The notes under the pieces are model-generated. The model saw only the letters and a program-made list of their open reading frames with translations. It was not told the DNA's origin and searched no databases. From assembly GCF_000237925.1 (NCBI RefSeq), contig NW_017386000.1, forward strand, positions 992,001 to 1,056,000: a stretch of DNA of 64,000 nt. The letters run 5' to 3'. The translations under genes and the position numbers were made by a program. This DNA comes from Schistosoma mansoni. Lineage: Eukaryota; Platyhelminthes; Trematoda; Strigeidida; Schistosomatidae. Every line of letters starts with the position of its first letter. The stretch's first letter is position 1. Shown in pieces: positions 37,601-49,600 of the stretch.

Positions 37601-40600
37601 CTGATTTCACTTAGCGAACTATTGTAAAGCAAGCAGCATTGAGATAGACTTTTCTCAATGAATAGTTACTTGCCGTTCGCATTATAAATTAATTATAACT
37701 GAGAGTATAGGAAGTTATATGCTAACTCAATGGTCTACAGCTTTTGTACTCAACATAAGACCTGTAAGTCCTAGGTTCTATCCTGTGTATAGTTGTGGAT
37801 GCTGACGATGGAAACGTTCTGATCAAGAACTACAAAGCCATTAATCTCCATGGCTCCCTAAACTAGTAGTTATCATATGCTTACTAATGGCTGACGAGAT
37901 ATGATTCACTAGGTTCTAATGAGCTCTAATGAGGTTCAACCATGTCGAAGATTAAACAAATATCACAAATGGCAGTGAATAACGGGGGCATAATATAGCT
38001 TACCTACAGAAGTTAGGAGTGTAAATCATTAGATACCGAATCAGTATTATATTATAAATTCATTTAATATTAAAGCAAGTATTTAGTTGTGAAAGGGATC
38101 AAACTTCCTTCAGTTCATCAATTTTAAGTTATTCAGTACACACCAATTTATGTTAAAATTTTTTCTAGTTTCGAGGTAAACTGTTCAAGAAAGAGCTCTA
38201 TTGAAGTCACCTACATATAGCTAAAATCTAATGTGAAAGTACAAGTAAAACGTACTTTTGAGTGAAAAAAAATAGATTAGATTTCAATTTTCATAAAAAA
38301 CGAGGATGAAACTTGAAACCTTCTGGAACTTGGAATCATTGGATAACTGCTTCAAGTGATAAAAATCTTTGAGATCTTGAGAGCCATCTCTTGTAAATTC
38401 AAAATTTAAGGCTTTAATAAGTAATTATTAAAAGCGTTGTGATTTATTAAGATCGTGCTTATAGTTACCTTGGATTCTAATAATATTTTTCCATAGTAAC
38501 CTGTTCACTTCAGTTTTTCCTTACGGACTCAATATTATAATTAAACCAAAGCGTTAGTGTGGCTACTTGTTATGTCCGTGGAAAAACTGACACTTGCTCC
38601 CTTTTACCACAGAACAAGTCTAGTATAGCTCGATGCGAAATAGCAGACAATATTGCAGATGAGAGTTTATCATATACTACAAACAAAATCCACAACAGTT
38701 ACAATTGCTTACACAATATAGCTATTGTCAAAAATGCATGTTTTGCGTATCTGGTCAATAGTCAATTTTAAACACTTCGAAACAAGTAGTACTTGACGTC
38801 AATTAATCCTTTGATGCATTTTATAACATCAGTTGATTCAAACGCTTTAAATAACAAGCATAACTAAGTTGCTAGATTATAAATTTGCTACATCCCAACA
38901 CTCCACTTAAATATATGTGGTTTAAAATAATAAAATGATTCTAATCGAGTAATAATAGGATTAAAATTTCGGAAGGGATTATAAAAATAACTTCGAATGG
39001 TTAACTAAGTGATTAGAAGGAAGAGGACGTATTAATTGTAATGAGCAAAGCGATTGTTTGCAAAAATTAAAAACGTAATCAAACAGTTGTCAGATTGTAT
39101 AATATGTAATACGGGAGTTAGCAAAATACTCTGACAAGAGGTCGCTTTTGAAGTAGCTGCCTAAGAACCAGGAGACATATACTAACATAGTGTAAGAACA
39201 CAAAAATGAAAAAAAAATTTAGAAAGTTTTGAAAGAGGGCTGTATTTAAGTTCAGTTATAAACTACTCCATTATCTCTGACGAAGGCGGAAAGAAGGATT
39301 TTATTCTGACAATTGATCACGGTAGAGACTATGGTTTTTTGAACATTAGTGAAACCAGTAACTATTGCTTTTTTATTATTCTAGAGTTATGATAGCTTTA
39401 ATTGTTCTTCAGTTAAATCATTTTTCTGAGAACCATTGATCTGGAAAAACAATATCATCTAATTTAACCGAAAATTGCAAACACCGATCACTAAAAATAT
39501 CGTAAATCACTTTCGTCTAGGTAAACAATTCAAGTTTCATTCTTTTTCGACCTTAATGATTGCACGTTTCTATGTTTTAAATACCATGAAAACATTTCAA
39601 AGATTCTCAAAACTAAGAACTAATGGTAATCCCTTAATATTTTGCCTGCAGTGTCTGGCCTAATATATATATATATATACCTAAATACACAATAAAAGCA
39701 TATCATTTGGTGAATAAGTATGTTTCTCTCTCCTTAATTTGTTATTAAATGTCTAGTTCGTCTTTCTTTGTTACACCATATCTTAATTTTTTTTTCACTT
39801 CTGAAAAATAACTACTGGTTCGGTTTTTATTGTGAAAAGTCACGTGCTTTGGTTGACAGTAAATTGTAGACATTATTGTTGATCTAAACGTATTATTGGT
39901 ATTTAAACAAGGCATAATACTGTTCATTAGTTTGGCAATTTTCCTTAGTAAATCATTTGTTTATTGTCTGACTCCTCTGGTGGACGTACTTAGCGAATGA
40001 AATAGTATCGTGATACGAATATGACTAGAAGCAACTTAAACTTGTGGACGAGGCTATTAGGTGTAACTGTTTATTGTTGTGCATCCCTCACTGAGGTTTG
40101 GTCAGTCGCGTAGTGTTGTTGTTTTTCATAATGAAGAGGTTTATTGCTCTCACCTTAGCTTGTGTACTGGAACTGAAGAAAATGATTCATACAATATTAA
40201 TGATAATAATAATAATTATTATTATTCCTTTTTTCGCATGTCACATGGTAGTTTAGGTGATTATTTTTCCAAGTCGTTCACTCTAATGAGTAATTGTATC
40301 TAATTTTTGTTAACCATAAGGACCGTAATACTTTTCATCGATTCGATAAATTCAATGCCAAATACAATCCCATTGGTCAAAGTCAGCTACGTGAAGTGTT
40401 TTTAAAGACCGACAATTACATTAAAGGCGTTTTCTTTGCACATGTTCTGAAGGTAAATCTATTTTTATTATTATCCTATCGTTTGCTTAGTTTACACTCC
40501 TTCACTCACGTTAAATTTATTCAGATAAATAATTAATAACACTTTTGTATTTGTAGAGATAATACTTAATTAACACGATTATTATGAGATAATTTTGATA

Positions 40601-43600
40601 ATATGCCCTAGTTGTTGAATAAACTTTATCATAATTCACTTAGTATTGTTTGTTTGAATCTTCGCATTGATGTTTAGGACGTCAACTGGTCAGTCTCTAA
40701 TTGGCATATGTGCATACTGTGCGTATTGCCTCGATATACCCTTAATTCACAAGGATTGTAAGCAAAGATGGATAGCGGCTAGCAGTGGAATCCAGGACGC
40801 GCGTTTCGTCCTATTTGGGACTCGTCAGCTGGATGTGCCTGCATCTCAGAGTTGATGTTCACTCGGACCCAGTACCCTCGCTTCAAACGCCATCGCGTTA
40901 TCCACTCGGCCATTGAGTCCTGATAGCCACTTGCTTGTGCGATGGAGTGAAGTTTAAATTCATTTAGTGTTGTTTGTTGGAAAGCTACCTCCTATCTGTT
41001 GACAAGAAACGGCCCTAAAGCCGGAGAATGCGTTCTATGAAGACCGTTTGTATCTGNNNNNNNNNNNNNNNNNNNNNNNNNNNNNNNNNNNNNNNNNNNN
41101 NNNNNNNNNNNNNNNNNNNNNNNNNNNNNNNNNNNNNNNNNNNNNNNNNNNNNNNNNNNNNNNNNNNNNNNNNNNNNNNNNNNNNNNNNNNNNNNNNNNN
41201 NNNNNNNNNNNNNNNNNNNNNNNNNNNNNNNNNNNNNNNNNNNNNNNNNNNNNNNNATTTTGAAAGTTCTTCAAAAGTGGAGGGTAAGGAATAAATCTAA
41301 AAAATTGTATCAAAGGAACGGAATAGGTCCTAAGTTCGAAACCCATGAGGGCGGGATTGGGGATGCACACTGTTGAGGAGTCTTACATAAGGTGGGAACG
41401 TCCACCCAGTATTACAGGTTTTTCAATGGGGGTTTAGCTTCAATGGATTCATGATCACGGCTATTTAAAGTGAATAGTAGGTTGTTGAATTCACAGTGGG
41501 AAGTTCTTGGAATCTGAGAAGATCCGATTTTATTAGATTGCGAATTCATAGAGATAGTAGTAACCTGGATTCCACTGCTAGCCTCCATCCATCTTTGTTT
41601 ATCATAATTTATTCAAACACAAACCTGTTACTCATCAAATAAATACCAAGATGATATACCATTGAAAGTAGCGTGATGATATTATGCTGTATTAAGAGAA
41701 ATTTTACTTTAATTAAGTTATAATTTTTCATGTAAGGGACAAACGAAAACTGTATCAAAAAATACTAATTAGAAACCTTGAATGCAACATTCTGAATTCT
41801 CAACTTTTCTCCAATTTCACCTTATAGGCCACAAACATTTTGATTTGGTAATCATTAAATTATCCCATCTTATGGGACTTTTTACGGTTTAATTTGTACA
41901 CATATATAACATATTCTTTAAGCTATGTTATCATTTCGCTCGTGTTTCACCACCAACCCACTTAACTTCATAGAGTCTCAATATGGCGAAGTTAATATGT
42001 TGATTGAGTTCTAGCGTATTCATCTCTTTGAAGTTTTATTGTTCTATCTCTCTTCTTCCTATGATTTGCAGTATCATTGACTGTTCGAACGACACCTCAA
42101 AAGAAGATACAATAGGTTTGTTCTACCCCTATTTCCAACTTCTGCAAATCACAAGGAAGATCTATTTGATAAAGATGACAGTGGTATCAAGTACATTTGA
42201 GTTTATCCAGTCGTATACTGATTAAGTGATCATTAGGTAGAGAAATTGTTAATCTTAACAGTTATCATTTAAATACAGAATTAAAGGATGTTAATTGATT
42301 TCATAAGAATAAATTGAAAATCAAATGAAAAAAAAACAGTGATTGACTTATTATTGAAAAGAAATTGTCTTATCAACGCGTAGATTTTATGTTTACTTAC
42401 TTACTTACTTACGCCTGTTACTCCCAATGGAGCATAGGCCGCCGACCAGCTTTCTCCAACCCACTCTGTCCTGGGCCTTCTTTTCTAGTTCTATCCAATT
42501 CTTGTTCATTCTTCTCATGTCTGTCTCTATTTCTCGGCGTAATGTGTTCTTTGGTCTTCCTCTTCTCCTTTGACCTTCAGGATTCCATGTGAGGGCTTGT
42601 CTTGTGACACAATTGGGTGATTTCCTCAAAGTGTGCTCAATCCACTTCCAGCGCTTCTTCCTGATTTCTTCCTCCGCTGGAATCTGGTTTGTTGTCTCCC
42701 ACAGTAACTTGTTGCTGATAGTGTCTGGCCATCGGATCCGAAGTATCTTGCGTAGACAGCTGTTAATAAACACTTGTATCTTCTGGATAATGGCTTTCGT
42801 AGTTCTCCACGTCTCTGCCCCATACAGAAGAACTGTCTTCACATTTGTATTGAAAATTCTAACCTTGGTGTTGGTTGACAATTGTTTTGAGCTCCAGATG
42901 TTTTTCAGCTGTAGGTATGCTGCTCTTGCTTTGCCGATCCGCGCCCTCACATCTGCATCTGATCCACCGTGTTCATCAATGATGCTGCCCAGATATGTAA
43001 AGATTTCCACATCCTCCAAAGCTTCTCCGTCAAGTGTAATTGGATTGGTGCATATTGTATTGTATCGGAGAGTCTTGCTTTTCCCTTTGTTTATATTGAG
43101 ACCTACTGCTGCTGAGGCTGATGCTACACTGGTCGTTTTCTCCTGAATTTGTTGTTGCGTTTGTGATAGAAGAGCCAGATCATCCGCGAAGTCTAAATCG
43201 TCAAGCTGCATCCTGCCTGTCCACTGTATCCCGTGCATTCCTCCAGATGTTGACGTCTTCATAATCCAGTCGATCACCAGGAGAAAGAGAAAGGGTGAGA
43301 GTAGGCAACCTTGCCTAACACCGGTCTTTACCTCGAACGAGTCGGTGAGTTGTCCTCCGTGGACGATTTGGCAGTTTAGTCCATCATAGGAGTTCCGTAT
43401 GATGTTGACTATCTTCTCAGGCACGCCGTAGTGTCGAAGAAGCTTCCATAGTGTCGTCCTGTCCACGCTATCAAATGCCTTCTCGTAGTCGATGAAGTTG
43501 ATGTAGAGTGATGAATTCCATTCGATTGATTGTTCCACAATGATACGTAGAGTTGCGATTTGATCTGTGCACGATCTATCCTTACGAAATCCAGCTTGTT

Positions 43601-46600
43601 GATCTCGAAGTTGAGCGTCCACGGAGGGCTATGTTAAATTCGTTGAGTTTGTCGGCATCTCGAAGAAAGGCCGTGTTAAACTTTTGTGATGTTATCCGCG
43701 CCATTGTCCAGTGCTTCTTGAGTTTTAGTTTCATCTTGGCGACCAGCAAATGGTGATCGGATGCTATATCAGCTCCTCTTCTGGTTCTCACATCCTCCAT
43801 CGTCCTCCTGAACTTTTTGTTGATGCAGACATGGTCGATTTGATTCTGTGTAGTGTGATCCGGTGAAATCCAAGTGGCTTTGTGTATGTTTTTGTGTGGG
43901 AATATGGTGCCACCTATGACCAGTTTATTGAAGGCACATAGGTTTGCAAATCTCTCACCGTTTTCGTTCCTTCCTCCCAGTCCATGTTGTCCCATGACGT
44001 CTTCGTATCCAGTGTTGTCCTTTCCAACCTTGGCATTGAAATCTCCCATCAGAATGGTCAGGTCCTTGGTTGGGCACTTCTCGAAGATTGACTGCAGCCT
44101 ATCGTAGAATTGGTTTTTAGCGTCTTCATCGTAGTCGTTGGTCGGCGCATAGCATTGGATGATGTTCATTGTAATGCCCTCTCTCTTTGTTTTGAAGGAG
44201 GCTTTGATGATCCTCGGTCCATGAGATTCCCATCCTATAAGTGCATTTTGTGCTTTTCTAGACAGCATCAGTGCCACTCCTTGTGTATGTGGGGCATTTT
44301 CTTCTTCATGACCGGAGTATAACAGAAGTTCTCCTGAAGACAGTCGTTGTTGTCCAACCTGCGTCCAATGTGTTTCACTGATTCCAAGCACTTCCAGGTT
44401 GTATTTCCTCATTTCCGCAGAAATTTGGAAGACTCTGCCGGTCTCCCACATTGTCCGGACATTCCATGTACCTATAAAAATTGTCGCTCTGGTTGTAAGA
44501 AGGTGCATCGGCCTCATGACTTCCGAAGGAACTCGGCTTTCATCATGAGACGTCATTTTTCCTTCTACTCCCAGGGCAGAGTTTGAATGGTTTGAATGAT
44601 TTTTTCTGGTTAGCGTTTTTTTAGCGAGTTGATTTTCTACGGGATGGGGTCGCTAACCCCATGCCCAACCCTCCTCCTTTACCCGGGCTTGGGACCGGCA
44701 GTAGCCCCTGGAGGAGCTACAGGCGGAGTTAGATTTTATGTTTAGTGTCTTTTATTTAAGCACTTAGCATGTTTGACATCGTTTAATAATCATTATTATA
44801 CTTTGATCCATGATCTTGCACAACTCTTCATTCATTGTCTGAGGTGGATAACTGTCTCATACCCGTAACATATTGGACTCCACCGGTCACAACTTTTCAC
44901 TAGAACTCCAACAGTTCCATCTTGAAGCTAGTCACTAGCGTGCACATAATTATTATCAGTATTGGGAGTATATGGAGACCTTAACTGCCATGCAAATTTC
45001 GATATTATTATCTGCTTAAATGAACTATTTATCCCCATAAATAGACTATTCTAGTTAGTTTACTCTAGTTGTCTTTCTGTACCTGTCAAATTTTCATGAG
45101 TAACGATAATAACAATATCAGTGTTAATGTTTCTACATTTCTCTGTAAGTTATTCTGCCTCTTTCTCCTTTTTTCAAATATCAGGAAGTGTTCTATGACT
45201 TTTCTGAATCAAAATATCAAAATGCTGAACCACGTCTTTCAATTTATGGTAGATCTATCAATGAATGGGATAATTTGGCTAGATGGGCTATTGATTGTAA
45301 AGTTTATTCAGATAATATACGTTGGTTGATTCAAGTGCCTCGTCTTTTCGATGTTTATCACGCTAAAGGATCAATGAAATACTTTCAAGTAAATTCATAT
45401 ATTTAATACACTTATATTGTAAATAAATAGTTTGAAGTCAATAACAATGATAATGAGCTTTTAAGGAAGAGTTAAAAGGTTTCACTAAATTATTGACATG
45501 GTTTAGTTTTTTTTTATAACAGAAAAAATTATCTGAAAAAGTTTTCAGTGAAAAATATTGATTAAAAGTAGTTACATTCTCGAAATAGAATTGAGATAAA
45601 ATTAAATAATTCAATATGTTGTTCTTTTCCTGTAATTGTATAACTTCTATTGAATAAATTTCCCAATTTCCTGTTAGTAATGATTTGTGCTTTTAGCAAA
45701 ATGTAGGTCATTGTTTTTTTTCTTATATTTTAATGAAAATTAGATTAAATTGACCAGTTGATCAATAGCTAACTGGTGAATAGTTCTTATTACTTTATGA
45801 AGCATGTTGACAAAGACGTTAAATCGATAATGTTTTGTAAAACAGATAGTTCGTACTTATTAGTTGTTTACTTTCCTTGAAAATTCATACCCTTCATTGT
45901 GGAGTCTTTCAATAAATAAAATATCATTGAAATGCATTAGATTTCTCAGTTTTATAAAGTGAGTATACGAAAACATGTGAAAAGCACTAACTCAAATATT
46001 TTGACTGATATTTCTCTCCTCAACAATTTGTGTATTTATAAAAGGATATTAACTTAACTATAAGATAGTGACAGACTATGAAAAAACACAGTACATGCCA
46101 TATGGCATCAACTATGTCGCAAATAAGACAATTGCTTTGCCATGGCATTCTTTGGTCACCACACAATATGTGAATTGTCTGAAGCTGGAAAAGGTTAACT
46201 ATTGGTTTTCGATTAATTGGTTTAAATGTATCAGACTCCTTCCTTAGGTTTAAAGACCATGTATTCGGTTCAGTTCTTTCGGGGATGATGAAGACTGTGA
46301 AATGTTTGTAGTTTCCTAACTGGAATGAAGGAACTGTCTATTTCTCTTTAATTTCTAGTACTTATCAGTTTTGTGTGAGTTCTTGTTGTTAAAATTGATC
46401 TTTGTTTGCATTTCTGTTCCTTTTAATTTAATTTGCTCAATATTCTGCTGGCAGACATTCTACGTACTACTTATATTTGTCAACATAAGTAGCATACACC
46501 ACAAAATTTCTGTTCATAATACAATAAAATCATAAAGGTGTTTTATTTTTGTTGTTGCTGCTAGAATTGTTAAACAACTAAGTTTATTGACCAATTTTTA

Positions 46601-49600
46601 CTCCTTATGTCAAACAGAAAAATGTAACGTGTTAAGTAAACAATAATCATAAGTATAATTTTTGGCTGTTATGAACCACAAAAAATGATCATTGATATTA
46701 AATATTCAGGATTCTTTTCATCTCTTCACTTCAATGAAAATCTATGTAATTCCTTTTCTTTCACAATATTATATGTCTAAAAGTAACTGAAGCGTTTAAT
46801 TTTAAGTTACTACATAGGAAAAAAATTCAAATACTCAGTTTACCATGTTTTTTTAGAATGTTTTAGTTTTCATAATTTTTTTTCATTTCAGGATATTATC
46901 ACAAATGTCTTTCAACCATTGTTCGAGGCAACTGTCAATCCTAAGTCACATCCTGAACTACATGCATTTCTACAATATGTAACTGGTTTTGATTCAGTGG
47001 ATGATGAATCGAAATCTGATAAAATTGTATTCAATGCATCAACTCCTACACCAGATGAGTATGATTTAAATGAGAATCCTCCATATTCTTATTATATATT
47101 TTATATGTTTGCTAATATATCTCAATTAAATCAACTTAGAAGGTGAGCACTTTTCTTAAAATGTATTTTTGGGGATGATAGTTAGTAATAAGAAGATATA
47201 TTTGTTACGTTTTGCCTACGCAAGTATGTAGCCAGTTTATGGAACTTACAACTTTGATTCCACTATTTTAGATCCAGTCACTTTTACTGTATGCATGATT
47301 CCTATATAGTTTAGGGGATTTGTGGATTGTTGAATTTTCGCGGTTTACATTATAGACTGATTATTGTTCAATATTTATTGAAAACCAGTAAACACTGGAT
47401 AGCTGTTATATTATAGTATCATAATATCGCGAATTGATTGAAGTCCGACTTGCATACCACTGAATGCTGACTTATTAGTCCAGGAGTTAAGCTTTTGCGC
47501 TTGAGATGAAAGGGCTTGGATTCAATCTCAAGCCATATCTGAACTAGGTCGAAACGCTTGTCCAGTGTTTCTTGTTTTTCAATGGTTGTCTAACTAAAGA
47601 TCGCTCAATGACGTGATTAGTATATTAACTGTTCGGTTATAAGAGTTAGTTCATGTTTAAGGTCATAATGTCTATGCACTATTACTAGATTTAAATTATT
47701 TACATATTTAAAACAGTTATTTACCTTTTAATCTCGCCAGTACCAACGATTTAATTCTTTCAATTTATCTATAAACAACTTATGAATAAAATACCATCGA
47801 ATTGATCATGTCGTGATGATGCAAGTCACCACGTAATATAGAACAAGTTCATATTTATAAAAACCTATGAACATAAATACTATCAACTTAATTCTGAAAA
47901 ACATACGAGAAATAACAAATAATAAAAACAATAATAAATTAAAAATATATATATACATAAATAACAAAAATAAAATGATGTCCAATTCTCAAGGTTTAAT
48001 TATAACTAGATAAGACATTAAATAGGAAGAATGTATATTTGTAAAATCTCAGCGAATGAACTATAAATAAATCCAACGTTTCGCCTGGCAATCTAGTCCA
48101 AGCTTTTTCAAGGAAATATTAGATATTAATCGCTGAAAAATTCCCATCATATTAAAACACAATCATATGAAGAACAAAGAATATTCTTTTCAATCATTTC
48201 TCATACATGGACGACACGTTCATCCTATGTAACGACTATACTGACTTAATGGAGACACTTCAGCTATTCAATACAGCTCATCCGTCTATGAAATTCACAT
48301 ATGAGGAGGAAAGTGGAGGTAGAATAGCTTTTCTAGATGTTCTACTTACAAGGAGAAAAGACGGTTTATTAAGGAGAAACATAAACAGGAAAACATCGTG
48401 GACGGGTCAGTATACAAACTTTCTTAGTTTTGTTCCTCTACAGTATAAAAGGAACCTGAATAAGACCATTACACTATAGAATCAAGACCATATGCTCTTG
48501 AGATACGGTCGAAGATGAAACAAAAACATTATACACGAACCTGAGAGAAAACGGATACCCGGAGAAATTTATCAATAAAAACAGCTAGTAAAAGAGAGCA
48601 TGAAGAATGTTTAACTGTGAATAAAAAGCCTTTGTGTATACGTCTACAATTCAGAGGCGACGCACCTAGTGAGATGTTAAGATTGAAGCTACGAAGATCA
48701 ATCCAAAGGACTTTTAATGCGGCTAAACTACAACTAATGTTTTCCACACGTCCAATGATCACGCCGATGTTGAAAGATAAATTGCCTAGACTAGCCACTT
48801 CTTTCTGTATCTATCAATTCAACTGCTCCTTTGGGGCAAGTTATATAGGCAGATGTTCTAGGAATTTGTATACTCGGGCTCATGAGCACCTCCCAGTGTG
48901 GTTATGCAAAGATGTAGTCAAAACGGTTAACAGCTCTATTTTAATTATCAGAAGGGGTTTTGTGGAGATTTAGTATTTTTCCATAGCTCTATTTTAGCTC
49001 ATTTAGTTCAGACGGGACATAGAGCCAACATGGAGCAATCTTTCATAATAATATATCGTGTTAACAGCAGTCTACCTAATTCCATCAGACTGAGAATCCT
49101 GCAGACGTCTGAGGCAATTGCTATTCGGATCAAAAAGCCGGAGCTTTGCATCCAAAATAAATATCTCCGGTCGCTCCTTTTACCCTGGCCAACTTCAGGG
49201 TCAACTTGTTAATAATGAATTTTATAATATGGTGACATTAATTTGATTAATGTTCATTTTTATATCCTAAACTTATTTTATCTACATATGTAAATAAATA
49301 CACATTTTATCTACAGTTATAGTGAAAATAGAATTCATTTACTGTACATACTTTTTACTGGTGTTGTTTTGCCGGGGTAGGATTATCATTATCACCTCAA
49401 ATGGTGATATCACTTACACTTTTTTACTTCAAAAGGACAATTATCCTGCAATTTTTCAAAGTAACCTGTGGTAATAGGTGTAGTCATATATTTCTAAAAA
49501 GTTGTGTTATTGTTCCTATAGTCTCTTTTTTTTTTATCTAATCCCTGAATAATTATTGTTCATGGGAATTCAATCGATAACTATTCAAAGCATCAGTCAG

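Larger units (their letters stand above)
34215..40320 (+). other. AMPD intron 6
   Basis: 6.1 kb. Holds type 1 SINEs at 35.46 and 37.73 kb, two tandem pieces of a type 2 (Sm-alpha-like) SINE at 35.98-36.34 kb and a small perfect hairpin at 36.54 kb. The 38-40.3 kb part shows nothing recognisable. Confidence 0.6.
42381..44744 (-). mobile_element. RTE-type retrotransposon with 15-bp target-site duplication, internal deletion
   Basis: TAGATTTTATGTTTA occurs at 42381-42395 and again at 44730-44744, flanking a 2.3-kb minus-strand element. Its 5' end (AACTCCGCCTGTAGCTCC) is present, followed by a GC-rich 5' UTR with GGTCCCAAGCCCGGGTAAAG, an endonuclease frame, a junction near 43615, an RT frame and a (TAAG)n tail (42396-42412). 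The endonuclease C-terminal linker and RT N-terminal part, about 1 kb present in the copy at 58 kb, are missing. It lies antisense in AMPD intron 7. Confidence 0.93.
40453..45184 (+). other. AMPD intron 7
   Basis: 4.7 kb, about three quarters of it mobile DNA: an intact-looking hammerhead SINE, a 200-bp gap, further SINE fragments and a 2.3-kb RTE insertion. Confidence 0.7.

Noticed and set aside
40860-40925. A tRNA gene on the minus strand
   Set aside because: A- and B-box-like blocks are present but no complete cloverleaf can be paired, and the sequence continues into a hammerhead SINE.
42589-44586. Plus-strand frames of 70-185 codons inside the RTE element
   Set aside because: They are antisense shadows of the RT and endonuclease frames.
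48529-48798. Minus-strand 89-codon frame in the Penelope remnant
   Set aside because: Antisense shadow of the GIY-YIG linker region.
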